Below are positions 54,739 to 63,166 of a stretch of 64,000 nt of DNA, piece by piece (position 1 is the first letter of the stretch; every line of letters starts with the position of its first letter). Position numbers and translations under genes: made by a program. The DNA comes from Achromobacter sp. AONIH1 (GTDB lineage: Bacteria; Pseudomonadota; Gammaproteobacteria; Burkholderiales; Burkholderiaceae_B), in the NCBI RefSeq assembly GCF_002902905.1, contig NZ_CP026124.1, positions 4,092,001-4,156,000 on the forward strand, in the 5' to 3' direction. Below the pieces are notes generated by a model that saw only the letters and a list, made by a program, of their open reading frames with translations, ran no database searches and was not told the origin of the DNA.

Positions 54739-56394
54739 TCAAAGGCCGGACACCTCGATATTGCCGGGGTAGTCGATCGAGAACTTGAGCACGGTCTCGC
54801 GCGACTTGCCGGGCTCCAGGTCCCAGTTCCAGACCAGTTTGCCGTCGTCCTCGCGCTTGATGTCGCGCTCGGACGGCGACAGCAGCTTGACCTCGATCTT
54901 CTCGTTGCGCGAGACCGGCAGGCGGTCCTTGAACGAGACCTGCTCCTTGGTCGACTTGTTGTTCTTGACCGTGATCTTGTATTCATAGGTCACGCGTTTG
55001 CCGCCGCCGGAGAAGCCGGTGCTTTCGGTATAGCGGTTGACCAGCTGGCGCTTGACCGAGATGCCTTCGTCCGCGCCCATCGCCAGTTCCAGCTTTTCGC
55101 CGGGCATCACGGCCTTGAGCCGGCTGGACGCCACGAAGGCGTCGTCCAGGAACGTGTTGAGCGTGCCGGCCAGGAAGGGCATCTCGGTGCCGTTGCTGGC
55201 ATGCGCGGTCAGGAAGGCCGCCTCGCGCAGCGACGGCGTGGATTGGTATTGGAGCGTCGCCGGCAGCTTGACCGTGGTGATGGCCACGCGCTGCGTGCTG
55301 TTGTCCGACGGCAGCGTGACGGGCGCCTGGATCTGGAACGAAGCGCTGGTGGCGCCCGACTGGACCTCGGCGGTTGCCGATGTCACCGCTTCGGGCTGCG
55401 GCTCGGGCTGCGCCGCGGCGTCGAAGGCCTGTTCCTGCACGGCCATCTTCTGGCGCGCCATCTGGCGCGCTTCGCTCGCCGCGGCCGGCGCGGGACGCGG
55501 CGCCGCCGCGGGCATGGGCGGCGGCGGCACCGCCACATCCACGACCCAGGGCGTCAGCGCCGGCGCGCCGCCGCCCAGCGAGGGGCGGGCGGTCGACAGG
55601 GTGAGCTTGACCTTGTTCCAGTCTTCGCCGGTGGTCTGGTTGATGACGCCGAAATAACCCAGGTCCACGCTGCGGTCGGCGGCGCGCAGCCGCGCGTCGT
55701 AGGCCGGCGTCCACTGGGCGCCGGCAACCGCATAGGAAAGATTCAGGTCCAGCTTGCCGGGGCGCGCCAGCATCACGCGCAGCGTCACGGTCTTGCTGCG
55801 GCGACCCTGGCGGTCTTGCAGCTGGCTGTACTCATTGGCCAGCGCCTCCCGCTCGCGCTCGATGTCGGCGCGCTGTTCCTCCACGCGCCGCAGCCCGGCC
55901 AGCGCGCGGCTCAGCGTGTCGGCGCTCAGCGACTGGACCGCCTTGAGCTCATCGAGCGAGGGGCGGGCGCCGTCCTTGCCGGGCTGGGTGGCGCCTTGCT
56001 GGATCAGCGTCACCAGTTCGCGCTGGTTCTCCAGCACGGCGGCCTCGTCGTCCAGCGCGGCCTTCTTGTTGTCGAGTTGATTGATCTGCTGCTCGAGCTG
56101 CCTGAGTCGATCGTTGGGCGTGTTCGCCTCGTAGGCGGTGCGCACCTTCACATCCAGCAGCGTGGCCTGGCCGGTGCTTTTGGCCGCGACCTGCAGGGAG
56201 TTGTCCTGCAACGAGGCGGGCAGCTTCTCCAGCACCAGCTCGTGCTCGCCGGCGGCCAGCTCGGCGCTGGCCTGACGGGTGACGACGGCGCGGTCCTGGT
56301 AGACCGTCACGGCGCCGATGGCCGAGGGCAGGGCGGCGGCCGCGCTCAGGCCGGGGAGGGTGGCGATGGACAGAGCCAGGAGGGTACGTCGCAT
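54739..56394 (-). CDS. DUF4139 domain protein (mucoidy inhibitor MuiA-like), exported
   Basis: 551 residues with a signal peptide (TLLALSIATLPGLSAAAA). N-terminal DUF4140-like part (IGAVTVYQDRAVVTRQASAELAAGEHELVLEKLP), a long coiled coil (residues about 85-200), then the DUF4139 beta domain (SYAVAGAQWTPAYDARL, DLGYFGVINQTTGEDW). A Pro/Ala/Gln-rich insert lies at about 290-335. The C-terminal half ends with DGKLVWNWDLEPGKSRE. Function is poorly known; periplasmic. Confidence 0.88.
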   Translation of the reverse strand: MRRTLLALSIATLPGLSAAAALPSAIGAVTVYQDRAVVTRQASAELAAGEHELVLEKLPASLQDNSLQVAAKSTGQATLLDVKVRTAYEANTPNDRLRQLEQQINQLDNKKAALDDEAAVLENQRELVTLIQQGATQPGKDGARPSLDELKAVQSLSADTLSRALAGLRRVEEQRADIEREREALANEYSQLQDRQGRRSKTVTLRVMLARPGKLDLNLSYAVAGAQWTPAYDARLRAADRSVDLGYFGVINQTTGEDWNKVKLTLSTARPSLGGGAPALTPWVVDVAVPPPPMPAAAPRPAPAAASEARQMARQKMAVQEQAFDAAAQPEPQPEAVTSATAEVQSGATSASFQIQAPVTLPSDNSTQRVAITTVKLPATLQYQSTPSLREAAFLTAHASNGTEMPFLAGTLNTFLDDAFVASSRLKAVMPGEKLELAMGADEGISVKRQLVNRYTESTGFSGGGKRVTYEYKITVKNNKSTKEQVSFKDRLPVSRNEKIEVKLLSPSERDIKREDDGKLVWNWDLEPGKSRETVLKFSIDYPGNIEVSGL

Positions 56395-56555
56395 GGTGGC
56401 GCCTATTGATCGATGGAATCGGAAGCGGCGCGGACGGACTTGCCCTGCGCCGGGGGCTAAATGTACACGGCGCGCAAGGGGCGGGCTTTACAGAAGGTGG
56501 CAAACGAAACCATGCGATACCGCCCCGATCGCCGGGGCGTCAGGGCGCGGCTTTT

Positions 56556-56855
56556 CTATTCCTGGATCACGGCTGTCGCGGGCGCGTCGGCCCGCAGCGT
56601 GGCGCCCATGCCCTGGCTCAGCATCGACAGCAGCAGGGCGGGAGCCATGTTGAGCTGGGCCAGCAGCACGCTGCAGCGGGCCAGCCTGGCCAGGTCTTCG
56701 TGATTCTGGCGTGTCAACCATGCGCAGGCCTCGACCGACAACTGCATGCCGGCGATGGCGGCGGCGTTGCCGCTGCGCGCGATCCGCTGCAACAGCAGCA
56801 GATACATCAGGTTGGTTTCGTGGATGTCGCGCAGAAGTTCGGTGGATCTCGGCAT
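56556..56855 (-). CDS. FlhD-like transcriptional regulator, without FlhC
   Basis: 99 residues. STELLRDIHETNLMYLLLLQRIARSG and the following AAAIAGMQLSVEACAWLTRQNHEDLARLARCSVLLAQLN match the FlhD pattern (ELLxxIxxxNLxYLLLxQ...). AGGGG lies 7 bases before ATG 56855; the frame is open to 56987. FlhD normally pairs with FlhC to activate flagellar class II promoters, but no flhC is next to it and no flagellar gene is in the window. It may be a divergent paralogue with another target. It is divergent from a DUF2325 gene. Confidence 0.8.
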   Translation of the reverse strand: MPRSTELLRDIHETNLMYLLLLQRIARSGNAAAIAGMQLSVEACAWLTRQNHEDLARLARCSVLLAQLNMAPALLLSMLSQGMGATLRADAPATAVIQE

Positions 56856-57051
56856 CGGGCACCCCTTACTTCGTTGTGTCCGCGGACCGGATTCGTGGCG
56901 GGCGCGGAGCAAGGCGCGGCGCGTCCTTGGGAGGGCGTCTGCGCAGGCCGGTCGCCGGCCTGGCTGCCGATATGGTCTGTCGATCATATTTAAGCGACCA
57001 GGGGCCGTCAGTAATGGATTTCCCTGTGCTCAATTCATACATATGTTAATT

Positions 57052-57081
57052 TTGTAAAAGAGACTAATTCTCATTTATAAT
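57052..57081 (+). promoter_or_regulatory. Promoter with Fur-box-like palindrome before the DUF2325 gene
   Basis: GAGACTAATTCTC (57060-57072) differs at one position from the Fur core GAGAAT-N-ATTCTC. It lies between a candidate -35 (TTGTAA, 57052-57057) and a perfect -10 TATAAT (57076-57081), 18 bp apart, placing the box where bound Fur would block transcription. The transcript would start near 57088 and reach the ATG at 57150. Iron-dependent repression is inferred. Confidence 0.6.
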
Positions 57082-57149
57082 GCCGCCCATGTCCAGCGGC
57101 GCATGTCGTCCGCCGGGCCGTCTCCTTCCTCCAGCAGCCGGGGTGCGCG

Positions 57150-57833
57150 ATGGGTCTTTCTTCCGACGAACGCCAGCAATTGCAGCGCGAGCATGCCGCC
57201 TTGCTCGCGGCCTACGGACGCGTGCAATCGCATTGCAGCCGGCTGCTGGCCGCGCAGGCCGGACGCATCGAGCGGCTGGAAAGCGAAAACCTGCAACTGC
57301 GCGCCCGCCTGATCCGTCAGGAGACGCTGCTGTCCTGGGAGCGCGAGGATAGAGCTGCGCTGGAGCGCGCCGTGCCGGGGCTGCCGCGCCGCGCCGCCCT
57401 GGCGCGTCGCGTCGGCCAGCTGATGGAGCGGGTGCAGGCGCTGATGCGCGAGCGCCTGGCCTGGCAGGACAGGCTGGTCGCGCCGGTCCCGTCAACGGTG
57501 GCGCCGCGATCCGAGGCGCCGGCCGTCGCCGTCGCGCTGCGCGAGAAGTCCGTGCTGTGCGTGAGCGAGGATGCGATGGCCCTGATGCTGACGCGCAAGG
57601 TGGTCGAAATGGCCGGCGGCCGCTACCAAGGCCGCAGCGGCAAGGAAGACGCCGACACGCTGGAGGCCAGCCTGGTCGCGGCCGACCTGGTGATCTGCCA
57701 GACCGGTTGCGTCAGCCACGGCGCCTATTGGCGGGTGCGCGACCATTGCACGCGCACCGGCAAGGAATGCGTGCTGGTGGACAGGCCCGAGGCGCTGGAC
57801 GGCCTGCGGCCGACGGAAACGGCGGGGCGCTGA
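57150..57833 (+). CDS. DUF2325 domain-containing protein
   Basis: 227 residues. A coiled-coil N-terminal part (residues 5-120, Gln/Arg/Leu-rich) is followed by DUF2325: SVLCVSEDAMALMLTRKVVEMAGGRYQGRSGKED, LEASLVAADLVICQTGCVSHGAYWRVRDHCTRTGKECVLVDRP. Conserved Cys and His residues suggest possible metal or redox sensing. GGGGTG lies before ATG 57150. The Fur-like promoter just upstream suggests iron-responsive expression. Function unknown. Confidence 0.85.
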   Translation: MGLSSDERQQLQREHAALLAAYGRVQSHCSRLLAAQAGRIERLESENLQLRARLIRQETLLSWEREDRAALERAVPGLPRRAALARRVGQLMERVQALMRERLAWQDRLVAPVPSTVAPRSEAPAVAVALREKSVLCVSEDAMALMLTRKVVEMAGGRYQGRSGKEDADTLEASLVAADLVICQTGCVSHGAYWRVRDHCTRTGKECVLVDRPEALDGLRPTETAGR

Positions 57834-57852
57834 CCGCGCCGTCCGCGCCGGT

Positions 57853-59031
57853 TCAGTCCGCGCCAGCCGGCCGCGGCGCCCGCGCGCGGCGCAGCAGCGG
57901 CACCGCGCCCAGGGCGCACAGCGCCATCACCAGGAAGCCGCCGGGCGCATAGTGCCGGTACAGCGCGCCGCCCAGCTGGATGCTGGCGAACATGAAGACC
58001 CCGCCCGACAGCAGCGCGTACAGCGCGATCGCCGAGGTCTTGGCCGTGGCCGGCGCGCGCGCGGCGATGTGCCACATGATGGCGGCGTTGTTGCCGGCCA
58101 GCGTGAAGCACTGCAGCAGCTGCAGGACGGCGATGGCGGTGGGGTCGGCGGTGATCGCCAGCCCGGTCCATCGGATCGCCGTCATCACGGCCGAGATCAG
58201 GATCAGCCGCGGCGCGCCGACGCGCGCCAGCACCTTGGGCGCGGCGAAGAAGAACAGCACCTCGCTGGCCACGCCCACCGCCCACAATAGTGATATCAGC
58301 GCGGTGGACAGGCCCTGGGCCGTCCAGTGCAGCGTCGAATAGGAATACAGGAAGCCGTTGCTGGCCTGCACCAGCGAGGCGGCGGCGATGCACAGCAGCA
58401 GCGGGCGGTCGCGCAGCACGGCGCGCATGGGCGTGACGCCCGGCGTCGCGGGCGCGGCGTCCGGCGCGGGCCGCGCGGCCCGGGGCAGCAGCCGCAGCAT
58501 GGCCAGGCAGGCCACGATCATCAGCATGGGCAGCCACATCACCCAGTTCACGCCGTGGGTCTTGATGAGATAACCGCCGCTGACCGTCATCAAGGCGAAG
58601 CCCAGCGAGCCGCAGGCGCGGATGAGGGTGTAGGAATTGCCCTGGCCGCGCCCGCTGGCGATCGCCATGCGGTCCAGCAGCGGCAGCACCGAGGGGAAGA
58701 CGGCGTTCAGCAGCAGCGTGACGGCGAACAGCCAGGCCGGCGTGGCGGCCAGCGGATAGCAGGCGTAGAGCAGCAGCGAGCCGATCAGCGCCGCCGCGAT
58801 CAGCGCATGGGCGCGGCCGGTCTGGTCGGCGACGTGGGCGACGACAGGAGTGGACAGGATCTTGGGCAGCAGCGCGGTGGCGACGATCAGGCCGATGAAG
58901 GCGCTGTCCAGGCCGCGCTCGGCGAACCACAAGGGCAGGAAAGGGATGCTGACGCCCTGCAGGCCGTAGTACAGGAAGTAGAACCCGTGCAGGGCGATGG
59001 CGCCCTGCCGGGCGTCGGGGTTGCCGCGCAT
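57853..59031 (-). CDS. MFS transporter (HcaT/3-phenylpropionate transporter-like)
   Basis: 392 residues with 12 predicted helices: ALHGFYFLYYGLQGVSIPFLPLWFAERGLDSAFIGLI at the start and VADQTGRAHALIAAALIG for loop 2-3, the MFS_1-like/nucleoside:H+ symporter-like group of HcaT. ATG 59031 has a poor ribosome binding site; ATG 59073 adds 14 residues and has GGAG too close to it. It ends 20 bp from the DUF2325 stop, convergent. It may be co-transcribed with the DAPG-hydrolase-like gene upstream (73-bp gap), so an aromatic substrate is possible. Confidence 0.85.
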   Translation of the reverse strand: MRGNPDARQGAIALHGFYFLYYGLQGVSIPFLPLWFAERGLDSAFIGLIVATALLPKILSTPVVAHVADQTGRAHALIAAALIGSLLLYACYPLAATPAWLFAVTLLLNAVFPSVLPLLDRMAIASGRGQGNSYTLIRACGSLGFALMTVSGGYLIKTHGVNWVMWLPMLMIVACLAMLRLLPRAARPAPDAAPATPGVTPMRAVLRDRPLLLCIAAASLVQASNGFLYSYSTLHWTAQGLSTALISLLWAVGVASEVLFFFAAPKVLARVGAPRLILISAVMTAIRWTGLAITADPTAIAVLQLLQCFTLAGNNAAIMWHIAARAPATAKTSAIALYALLSGGVFMFASIQLGGALYRHYAPGGFLVMALCALGAVPLLRRARAPRPAGAD

Positions 59032-59104
59032 GGCTGGAGGGGGGACGAAGGCAGGAATGAAGCCGCGTAGCATACTCCTGCCGCCGGGCCCCACGCCTTG
59101 ACGC

Positions 59105-59806
59105 CTACCAGGGCAGCGGGGCTTTTTCGCCGTTGCCGTGCTCGCCGTAGTAGATGGACGGCAGGAAGCGCGACAGGTACGTGAATTCGGTATAGCAATG
59201 CCGCAGCAGCGCCAGGCCCAGTTCGTCCGCCGCGTCGCGCTCGGGCTGCGCGCCGGACTTGCCCAGGTAGAAGCGACTGCGCAGCACGCAGCCGAAGGGC
59301 GTGTCGCGCGCCAGGTGCACCATGTCGCCGTCCAGCGGATCGCCGTGCGCGTCCAACTGCGCGTGGTCGCCGAAGCCGATGCGCGCATAGACGGCGGCCG
59401 AGACATCGCCGGCCTCGGTGGCGGTGCGCAGACGGGCGTCGCCGAAGGCCTCGGCCGGATCATGGAATTTCAAGCGCGCCGCCACGGGCGGGATGTCGGC
59501 CAGCGACTCGACCGCATGGATCGACGCGCCCACATAGCTTTCGCCGCGCCGCCAGTGGCTGTCCCAGCCGCGATGCTCGACGTGATCGTGCGGATGCCAC
59601 CACTTGATGTGCTGGGTGGTTTCGAAGAACTTGAACCACCAGTCCAGCATGCGGCCCTTGCAGCCATGCAGGTCGGTGCGCACGGCCACCACCAGCAGGC
59701 CGTTGTCCAGGCGGGTGATGCCGGTCTCCAGGCGCAGCGGGGCGGGATCCAGCAGGGGTTGCAGGTCGGCCAGGATGAGGCTGGCGTGGGGGGCGTGTGT
59801 GTCCAT
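59105..59806 (-). CDS. DAPG hydrolase (PhlG)-family protein
   Basis: 233 residues. WWFKFFETTQHIKWWHPHDHVEHRGWD carries the His/Glu metal ligands of the 2,4-diacetylphloroglucinol/phloretin hydrolase family, followed by YVGASIHAVESL and the C-terminal LGLALLRHCYTEFTYLSRFLPSIYYGEHG. It would cleave a C-C bond in an acyl-phenolic compound. GGAG precedes ATG 59806. A TetR regulator is divergent and an MFS transporter follows, a plausible small detoxification or catabolic unit. Confidence 0.82.
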   Translation of the reverse strand: MDTHAPHASLILADLQPLLDPAPLRLETGITRLDNGLLVVAVRTDLHGCKGRMLDWWFKFFETTQHIKWWHPHDHVEHRGWDSHWRRGESYVGASIHAVESLADIPPVAARLKFHDPAEAFGDARLRTATEAGDVSAAVYARIGFGDHAQLDAHGDPLDGDMVHLARDTPFGCVLRSRFYLGKSGAQPERDAADELGLALLRHCYTEFTYLSRFLPSIYYGEHGNGEKAPLPW

Positions 59807-59860
59807 GTTCGAGGCTCCATCAAAGATATCGAAGGGTTGGAAACCCGATTCTATAATAAA

Positions 59861-59877
59861 GAAACGAATAACGTTTC
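59861..59877. promoter_or_regulatory. Candidate TetR operator
   Basis: GAAACG-AATAA-CGTTTC, a perfect 6-bp inverted repeat in the AT-rich gap between the hydrolase and TetR genes. A TATAAT (59852-59857, plus strand) overlaps its left flank, so TetR binding could repress its own gene and the hydrolase. Confidence 0.6.
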
Positions 59878-59929
59878 CTAAATAAAAGGGACGTGTAAGA
59901 TGCCGTCTGCACACAGGAGGACGCCACCG

Positions 59930-60652
59930 ATGGCGCAAGGCAAGATCCGATCGACCACGACAGGCGCCGGCCAGGCGCGGGACCTCGATGCGCGGGACGC
60001 CGCCGCGCCCGCCCCGCGCCCGCGCGGCCGGCCGGCCCGGCCCGAGGCCGAGCAGCGCGCCGCCGTGATGGCGGCGACCACGTGGCTGCTGCTGAACGAG
60101 GGCTATGCCGCGACCACGCTGGAAGCGGTGGCTCGGCGCGCCGGCATGGCCAAGAAGACCGTTTACCGTTATGCCAGCGACCGCGAGGACCTGGTGGCCC
60201 AGGTCGTGCGCGGCTGGACCGACGGCTTCGCGCCGGTGATGGCGCAGGACGTGACCAGCGTGGATGAGGTGCTGCCGGCGCTGGCGCGCGTGCTGCAGGC
60301 CATCGCCGAGCGCGTGCTGTCGGCCGACGCGGTCGGCATGTTCCGCCTGCTGACGGCGGACTTTCCGGGCCGCGACGCGCTGCTGCGGGCCTACCAGGAG
60401 AACGGCATCGAACGCGGCACGGCCATGTTGGCCGCCTGGTTCCAGCGCCTGGCCAGGCGCGGACTCATCCAGGTGAGCGAGCCCCGCGTCGTGGCCGGCC
60501 TGCTGCTGTCCATGGCGATCGCCGAACCGCTGCGCGCCATGGCGCTGGGGCTGACGCCGCCGCTGCCCGAAAGCTCGATCGGTGAACGCATACAGGCCTG
60601 CCTGGCGCTGTTCGCCGGAGACGCCAAGGTCTTCGCGCTGCGCGCCGCGTGA
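59930..60652 (+). CDS. TetR/AcrR-family transcriptional regulator
   Basis: 240 residues. An Arg/Ala/Pro-rich tail of about 40 residues precedes the HTH (VMAATTWLLLNEGYAATTLEAVARRAGMAKKTVYRYASDREDLVAQVV), then a TetR_C domain ending SIGERIQACLALFAG. A perfect AGGAGG lies 9 bases before ATG 59930, which decides this start over the in-frame ATG at 59900. It probably represses the divergent DAPG-hydrolase-like gene and itself. Confidence 0.9.
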   Translation: MAQGKIRSTTTGAGQARDLDARDAAAPAPRPRGRPARPEAEQRAAVMAATTWLLLNEGYAATTLEAVARRAGMAKKTVYRYASDREDLVAQVVRGWTDGFAPVMAQDVTSVDEVLPALARVLQAIAERVLSADAVGMFRLLTADFPGRDALLRAYQENGIERGTAMLAAWFQRLARRGLIQVSEPRVVAGLLLSMAIAEPLRAMALGLTPPLPESSIGERIQACLALFAGDAKVFALRAA

Positions 60653-60799
60653 TGCGGTCCGCGCGCCGTTCAGCTTGCCGCAAGGCCGGCGTGGCGATTT
60701 GGCAAAGCGCGCGCATGGCGATACCCTGAATAGGCAACGGCGCGTTCACGAGATGCGCCGCAGGCATTTTTCTCTAATCATTCCAAGGAGCAGAAACCC

Positions 60800-61351
60800 A
60801 TGGCCAAGCAACTGAATGAGAAGACCGCCAAGGCCGCCAAGGAACGCCGCAAGCGTCCGCTGGCCACGCCCACCGACCTGTCGTCCGCCGCCACGCGCGA
60901 CATCTCCGCCGCGCTGAACCAGGTCCTCGCCGACGTGTTCGCGCTTTACCTGAAGACCAAGAATTTCCACTGGCACGTCAGCGGCCCGCACTTCCGCGAC
61001 TATCACCTGCTGCTGGACGAGCAGGGCGACGAGCTGTTCGCCATGACGGATCCGCTGGCCGAGCGCATCCGCAAGATCGGCGGCACCACGCTGCGCTCCA
61101 TCGGCCACATCGGCCGCACCCAGCGCATCCAGGACAATGACGCCGACTACGTGCAGCCGCTGGACATGCTGGCCGAGCTGCGCGAGGACAACAAGATGCT
61201 GGCGGCCTCGCTGCGCGAGGCGCATAACGTCACCGACGAGCATCGCGACATCGCCAGTTCCAGCCTGATCGAGAACTGGATCGACGAAACCGAGAAGCGC
61301 ACCTGGTTCCTGTTCGAGGCCAGTCGGCAGGGCGACGGCACCGGGCATTGA
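60800..61351 (+). CDS. dps: Dps-family DNA-binding ferritin-like protein
   Basis: 183 residues. A Lys/Arg-rich N-terminal tail (KTAKAAKERRKRP), typical of DNA-binding Dps, precedes the ferritin-like core. Ferroxidase residues are in LYLKTKNFHWHVSGPHFRDYHLLLDEQGDELFAMTDPLAERIRKIGG. It oxidises iron with hydrogen peroxide and protects DNA. AAGGAG lies before ATG 60800. In the gap upstream, TTGGCA and a GATACC-like element about 15 bp apart could be a weak promoter. Confidence 0.93.
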   Translation: MAKQLNEKTAKAAKERRKRPLATPTDLSSAATRDISAALNQVLADVFALYLKTKNFHWHVSGPHFRDYHLLLDEQGDELFAMTDPLAERIRKIGGTTLRSIGHIGRTQRIQDNDADYVQPLDMLAELREDNKMLAASLREAHNVTDEHRDIASSSLIENWIDETEKRTWFLFEASRQGDGTGH

Positions 61352-61416
61352 GCGCCGGGCCGCCGCCAGCGCCTGGAACGAGGCCGTGACCGTGGCGTGA
61401 CACCCCCGCGACGGCC

Positions 61417-61450
61417 GGACGCGGCGCCCGCGCCAGCGGCCGCCGCGTCC
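61417..61450. terminator. Hairpin between convergent dps and msrA
   Basis: GGACGCGGC and GCCGCGTCC form a perfect 9-bp stem around a 16-base loop, ending at the msrA stop. There is no T run. Confidence 0.35.
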
Positions 61451-61451
61451 G

Positions 61452-62153
61452 TCACGGATACACCAGGACTGGCTTGTCCTGGTAGCGCGCCGGGAAGACC
61501 TTGGCCAGGTTCTCCACCTTCGGCACGTCGTTGACCATGATGTACATGCTGTACGGATGGCGCACCAGATAGTCCTGGTGGTAGTCCTCGGCGCGATAGA
61601 AGGCCTTGAGCGGCTCGATCGTGGTGGCCATCGGCTTGCCGTAGACGCCCGCGCGGTTCAGCTGCGCGATATAGGCCTCGGCCACCTGCCGCTGGCCGTC
61701 GCTGGCGGGGAACACGGCGGAACGGTACTGGGTGCCGGTGTCCGGGCCCTGGCGGTTGAGCTGGGTCGGGTCGTGCGCCACCGAGAAATAAATCTGCAGC
61801 AGCTGGCCGTAGCTGACCTGGGCCGGGTCGTAGGTGATCTCCACGGCTTCGGCGTGACCGCTGCGGCCGCCGCTCACCGTGTCGTAGTTGGCGGTGGACG
61901 CCTGTCCGCCCGCATAGCCGGAGACGGCCGAGCTGACGCCCTTGACGTGCTGGAACACGGCCTGCACGCCCCAGAAGCAGCCGCCAGCCAGCACGGCCTT
62001 TTCCTGCGCGACGCCGGCGGGCGCGTCTTGCGCGGGAGGCGGGATCAGGACGGCGGTCTCGGCCGAGGCGGCAATGCCGGGCAGCGTGGCGGCGAGGGCG
62101 CAGGCGGCCGTCAGCAGGCCGGGAAGTTTGCGCGACAGGAATGAGGCAGGCAT
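61452..62153 (-). CDS. msrA: Exported peptide-methionine (S)-sulfoxide reductase MsrA
   Basis: 233 residues with a Sec signal peptide (KLPGLLTAACALAATLPGIAASA). The catalytic motif GGCFWGVQAVF is near residue 58, and the rest of the MsrA fold follows (GYAGGQASTANYDTVSGGRSGHAEAVEITYDP, HDPTQLNRQGPDTGTQYRS). GGCFWG holds the only cysteine in the mature protein, so it lacks an internal resolving cysteine. AGGA precedes ATG 62153; the open frame continues upstream through the msrB end and is not coding. Last gene of the minus-strand methionine-repair cluster (44 bp after msrB). Confidence 0.93.
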   Translation of the reverse strand: MPASFLSRKLPGLLTAACALAATLPGIAASAETAVLIPPPAQDAPAGVAQEKAVLAGGCFWGVQAVFQHVKGVSSAVSGYAGGQASTANYDTVSGGRSGHAEAVEITYDPAQVSYGQLLQIYFSVAHDPTQLNRQGPDTGTQYRSAVFPASDGQRQVAEAYIAQLNRAGVYGKPMATTIEPLKAFYRAEDYHQDYLVRHPYSMYIMVNDVPKVENLAKVFPARYQDKPVLVYP

Positions 62154-62197
62154 GGCGATGGATCCTATGGTTTGGGGGGTGAGGCGGCGCGTGTGTC

Positions 62198-62695
62198 TCA
62201 GCTCTGCGCCGTGAAACGCAGCGCGACGCCGTTCATGCAGTAGCGCAGGCCGGTCGGGCGCGGGCCGTCGTCGAACACGTGTCCCAGATGGCCGCCGCAG
62301 TTGGCGCAATGCACCGCCGTGCGGACCATGCCGAAGGTGCGGTCCTCGGTCTCGCCCACGGCGTCCGGCAGGGGCTGCCAGAAGCTGGGCCAGCCGGTGC
62401 CGCTGTCGAACTTGCGGTCCGACGAGAACAGCTTGTGGGCGCAGCCGGCGCAGGTATACAGGCCCTTGCGGTGCTCGTTGTTCAGCGGACTGGAATAGGG
62501 CCGTTCGGTGGCCTCGCGCCGCAGCACCTCATATTCCTCGCGGCTGAGCCGTTCGCGCCATTGCGCGTCGCTGAGCGCATAGGGAAACGATGCGGCGGCC
62601 GGCTGCGCGGCGCGGCTGCCCAATGCGGGGGCCAGCGCGGCGGCCAGCGCCGCCGCCGCGCCCGTGCCCAGGAAGCGTCTGCGTCCCAGTGTCAT
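62198..62695 (-). CDS. msrB: Exported peptide-methionine (R)-sulfoxide reductase MsrB
   Basis: 165 residues. A twin-arginine signal (LGRRRFLGTGAAAALAAALAPA) suggests Tat export. The mature MsrB has two zinc CxxC pairs (CAGC, CANC), FDSGTGWPSF, HCANCGGHLGHVFDDGP and catalytic Cys in RYCMNG. No other cysteine is present, so this is a 1-Cys zinc MsrB needing an outside reductant. It lies between the repeat protein and msrA. Confidence 0.94.
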   Translation of the reverse strand: MTLGRRRFLGTGAAAALAAALAPALGSRAAQPAAASFPYALSDAQWRERLSREEYEVLRREATERPYSSPLNNEHRKGLYTCAGCAHKLFSSDRKFDSGTGWPSFWQPLPDAVGETEDRTFGMVRTAVHCANCGGHLGHVFDDGPRPTGLRYCMNGVALRFTAQS

Positions 62696-62803
62696 GGCTT
62701 GCTCCTTGCTTGTATCGCGGGACCGGCCGGCGCCTGGTCGTGGCGCGTCCGGGCCGGTCCCGCTCCATGTCGGTGACGGCGCGCGTCGCGCGCGCCGGCT
62801 TGC

Positions 62804-63115
62804 TTACTTGGACATGCCATCCTTGCTCATGCCGTCCTTGGACATGCCGCCTTTGGACATGCCATCCTTCGACATCCCGTCCTTCGACATTCCGTCCTTG
62901 GCCATGCCGCCCTTGGACATGCCATCCTTCGACATGCCGTCCTTGGACATCGCATCCTTGGCCATGCCGTCCTTCTTCATGCCGTCCTTGCCCATGGCGT
63001 CCTTGGACATGCCGCTTTTCTGCATGCCGTCCTTGCTCATGTCATCGGCGGCATGCGCGGCGACCGCGCCGAAGGCCAGGCACAGGGAAAACGCGGCGGT
63101 GGTGAGAGTCTTCAT
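62804..63115 (-). CDS. mrpX: Exported methionine-rich MXKDX-repeat protein
   Basis: 103 residues. The signal peptide (KTLTTAAFSLCLAFGAVAAHA) should be cleaved before ADD. The mature 81 residues are about 15 pentapeptides of the form M-x-K-D/G-x with 16 methionines, plus Lys and Asp/Gly, and no aromatic residue or cysteine. This matches the pentapeptide MXKDX repeat family. In Azospira a Met-rich periplasmic protein of this sort (MrpX) is paired with YedY1 and scavenges hypochlorite as it is oxidised and re-reduced. The coding strand is certain because msrB, msrA and yedY-like neighbours share it; a long opposite-strand frame is only the repeat read backwards. Confidence 0.87.
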   Translation of the reverse strand: MKTLTTAAFSLCLAFGAVAAHAADDMSKDGMQKSGMSKDAMGKDGMKKDGMAKDAMSKDGMSKDGMSKGGMAKDGMSKDGMSKDGMSKGGMSKDGMSKDGMSK

Positions 63116-63166
63116 GATGATTTCCTTCAATGGTGATGAGTGCGGGAGAAAAAGAGCGAGATCCAC

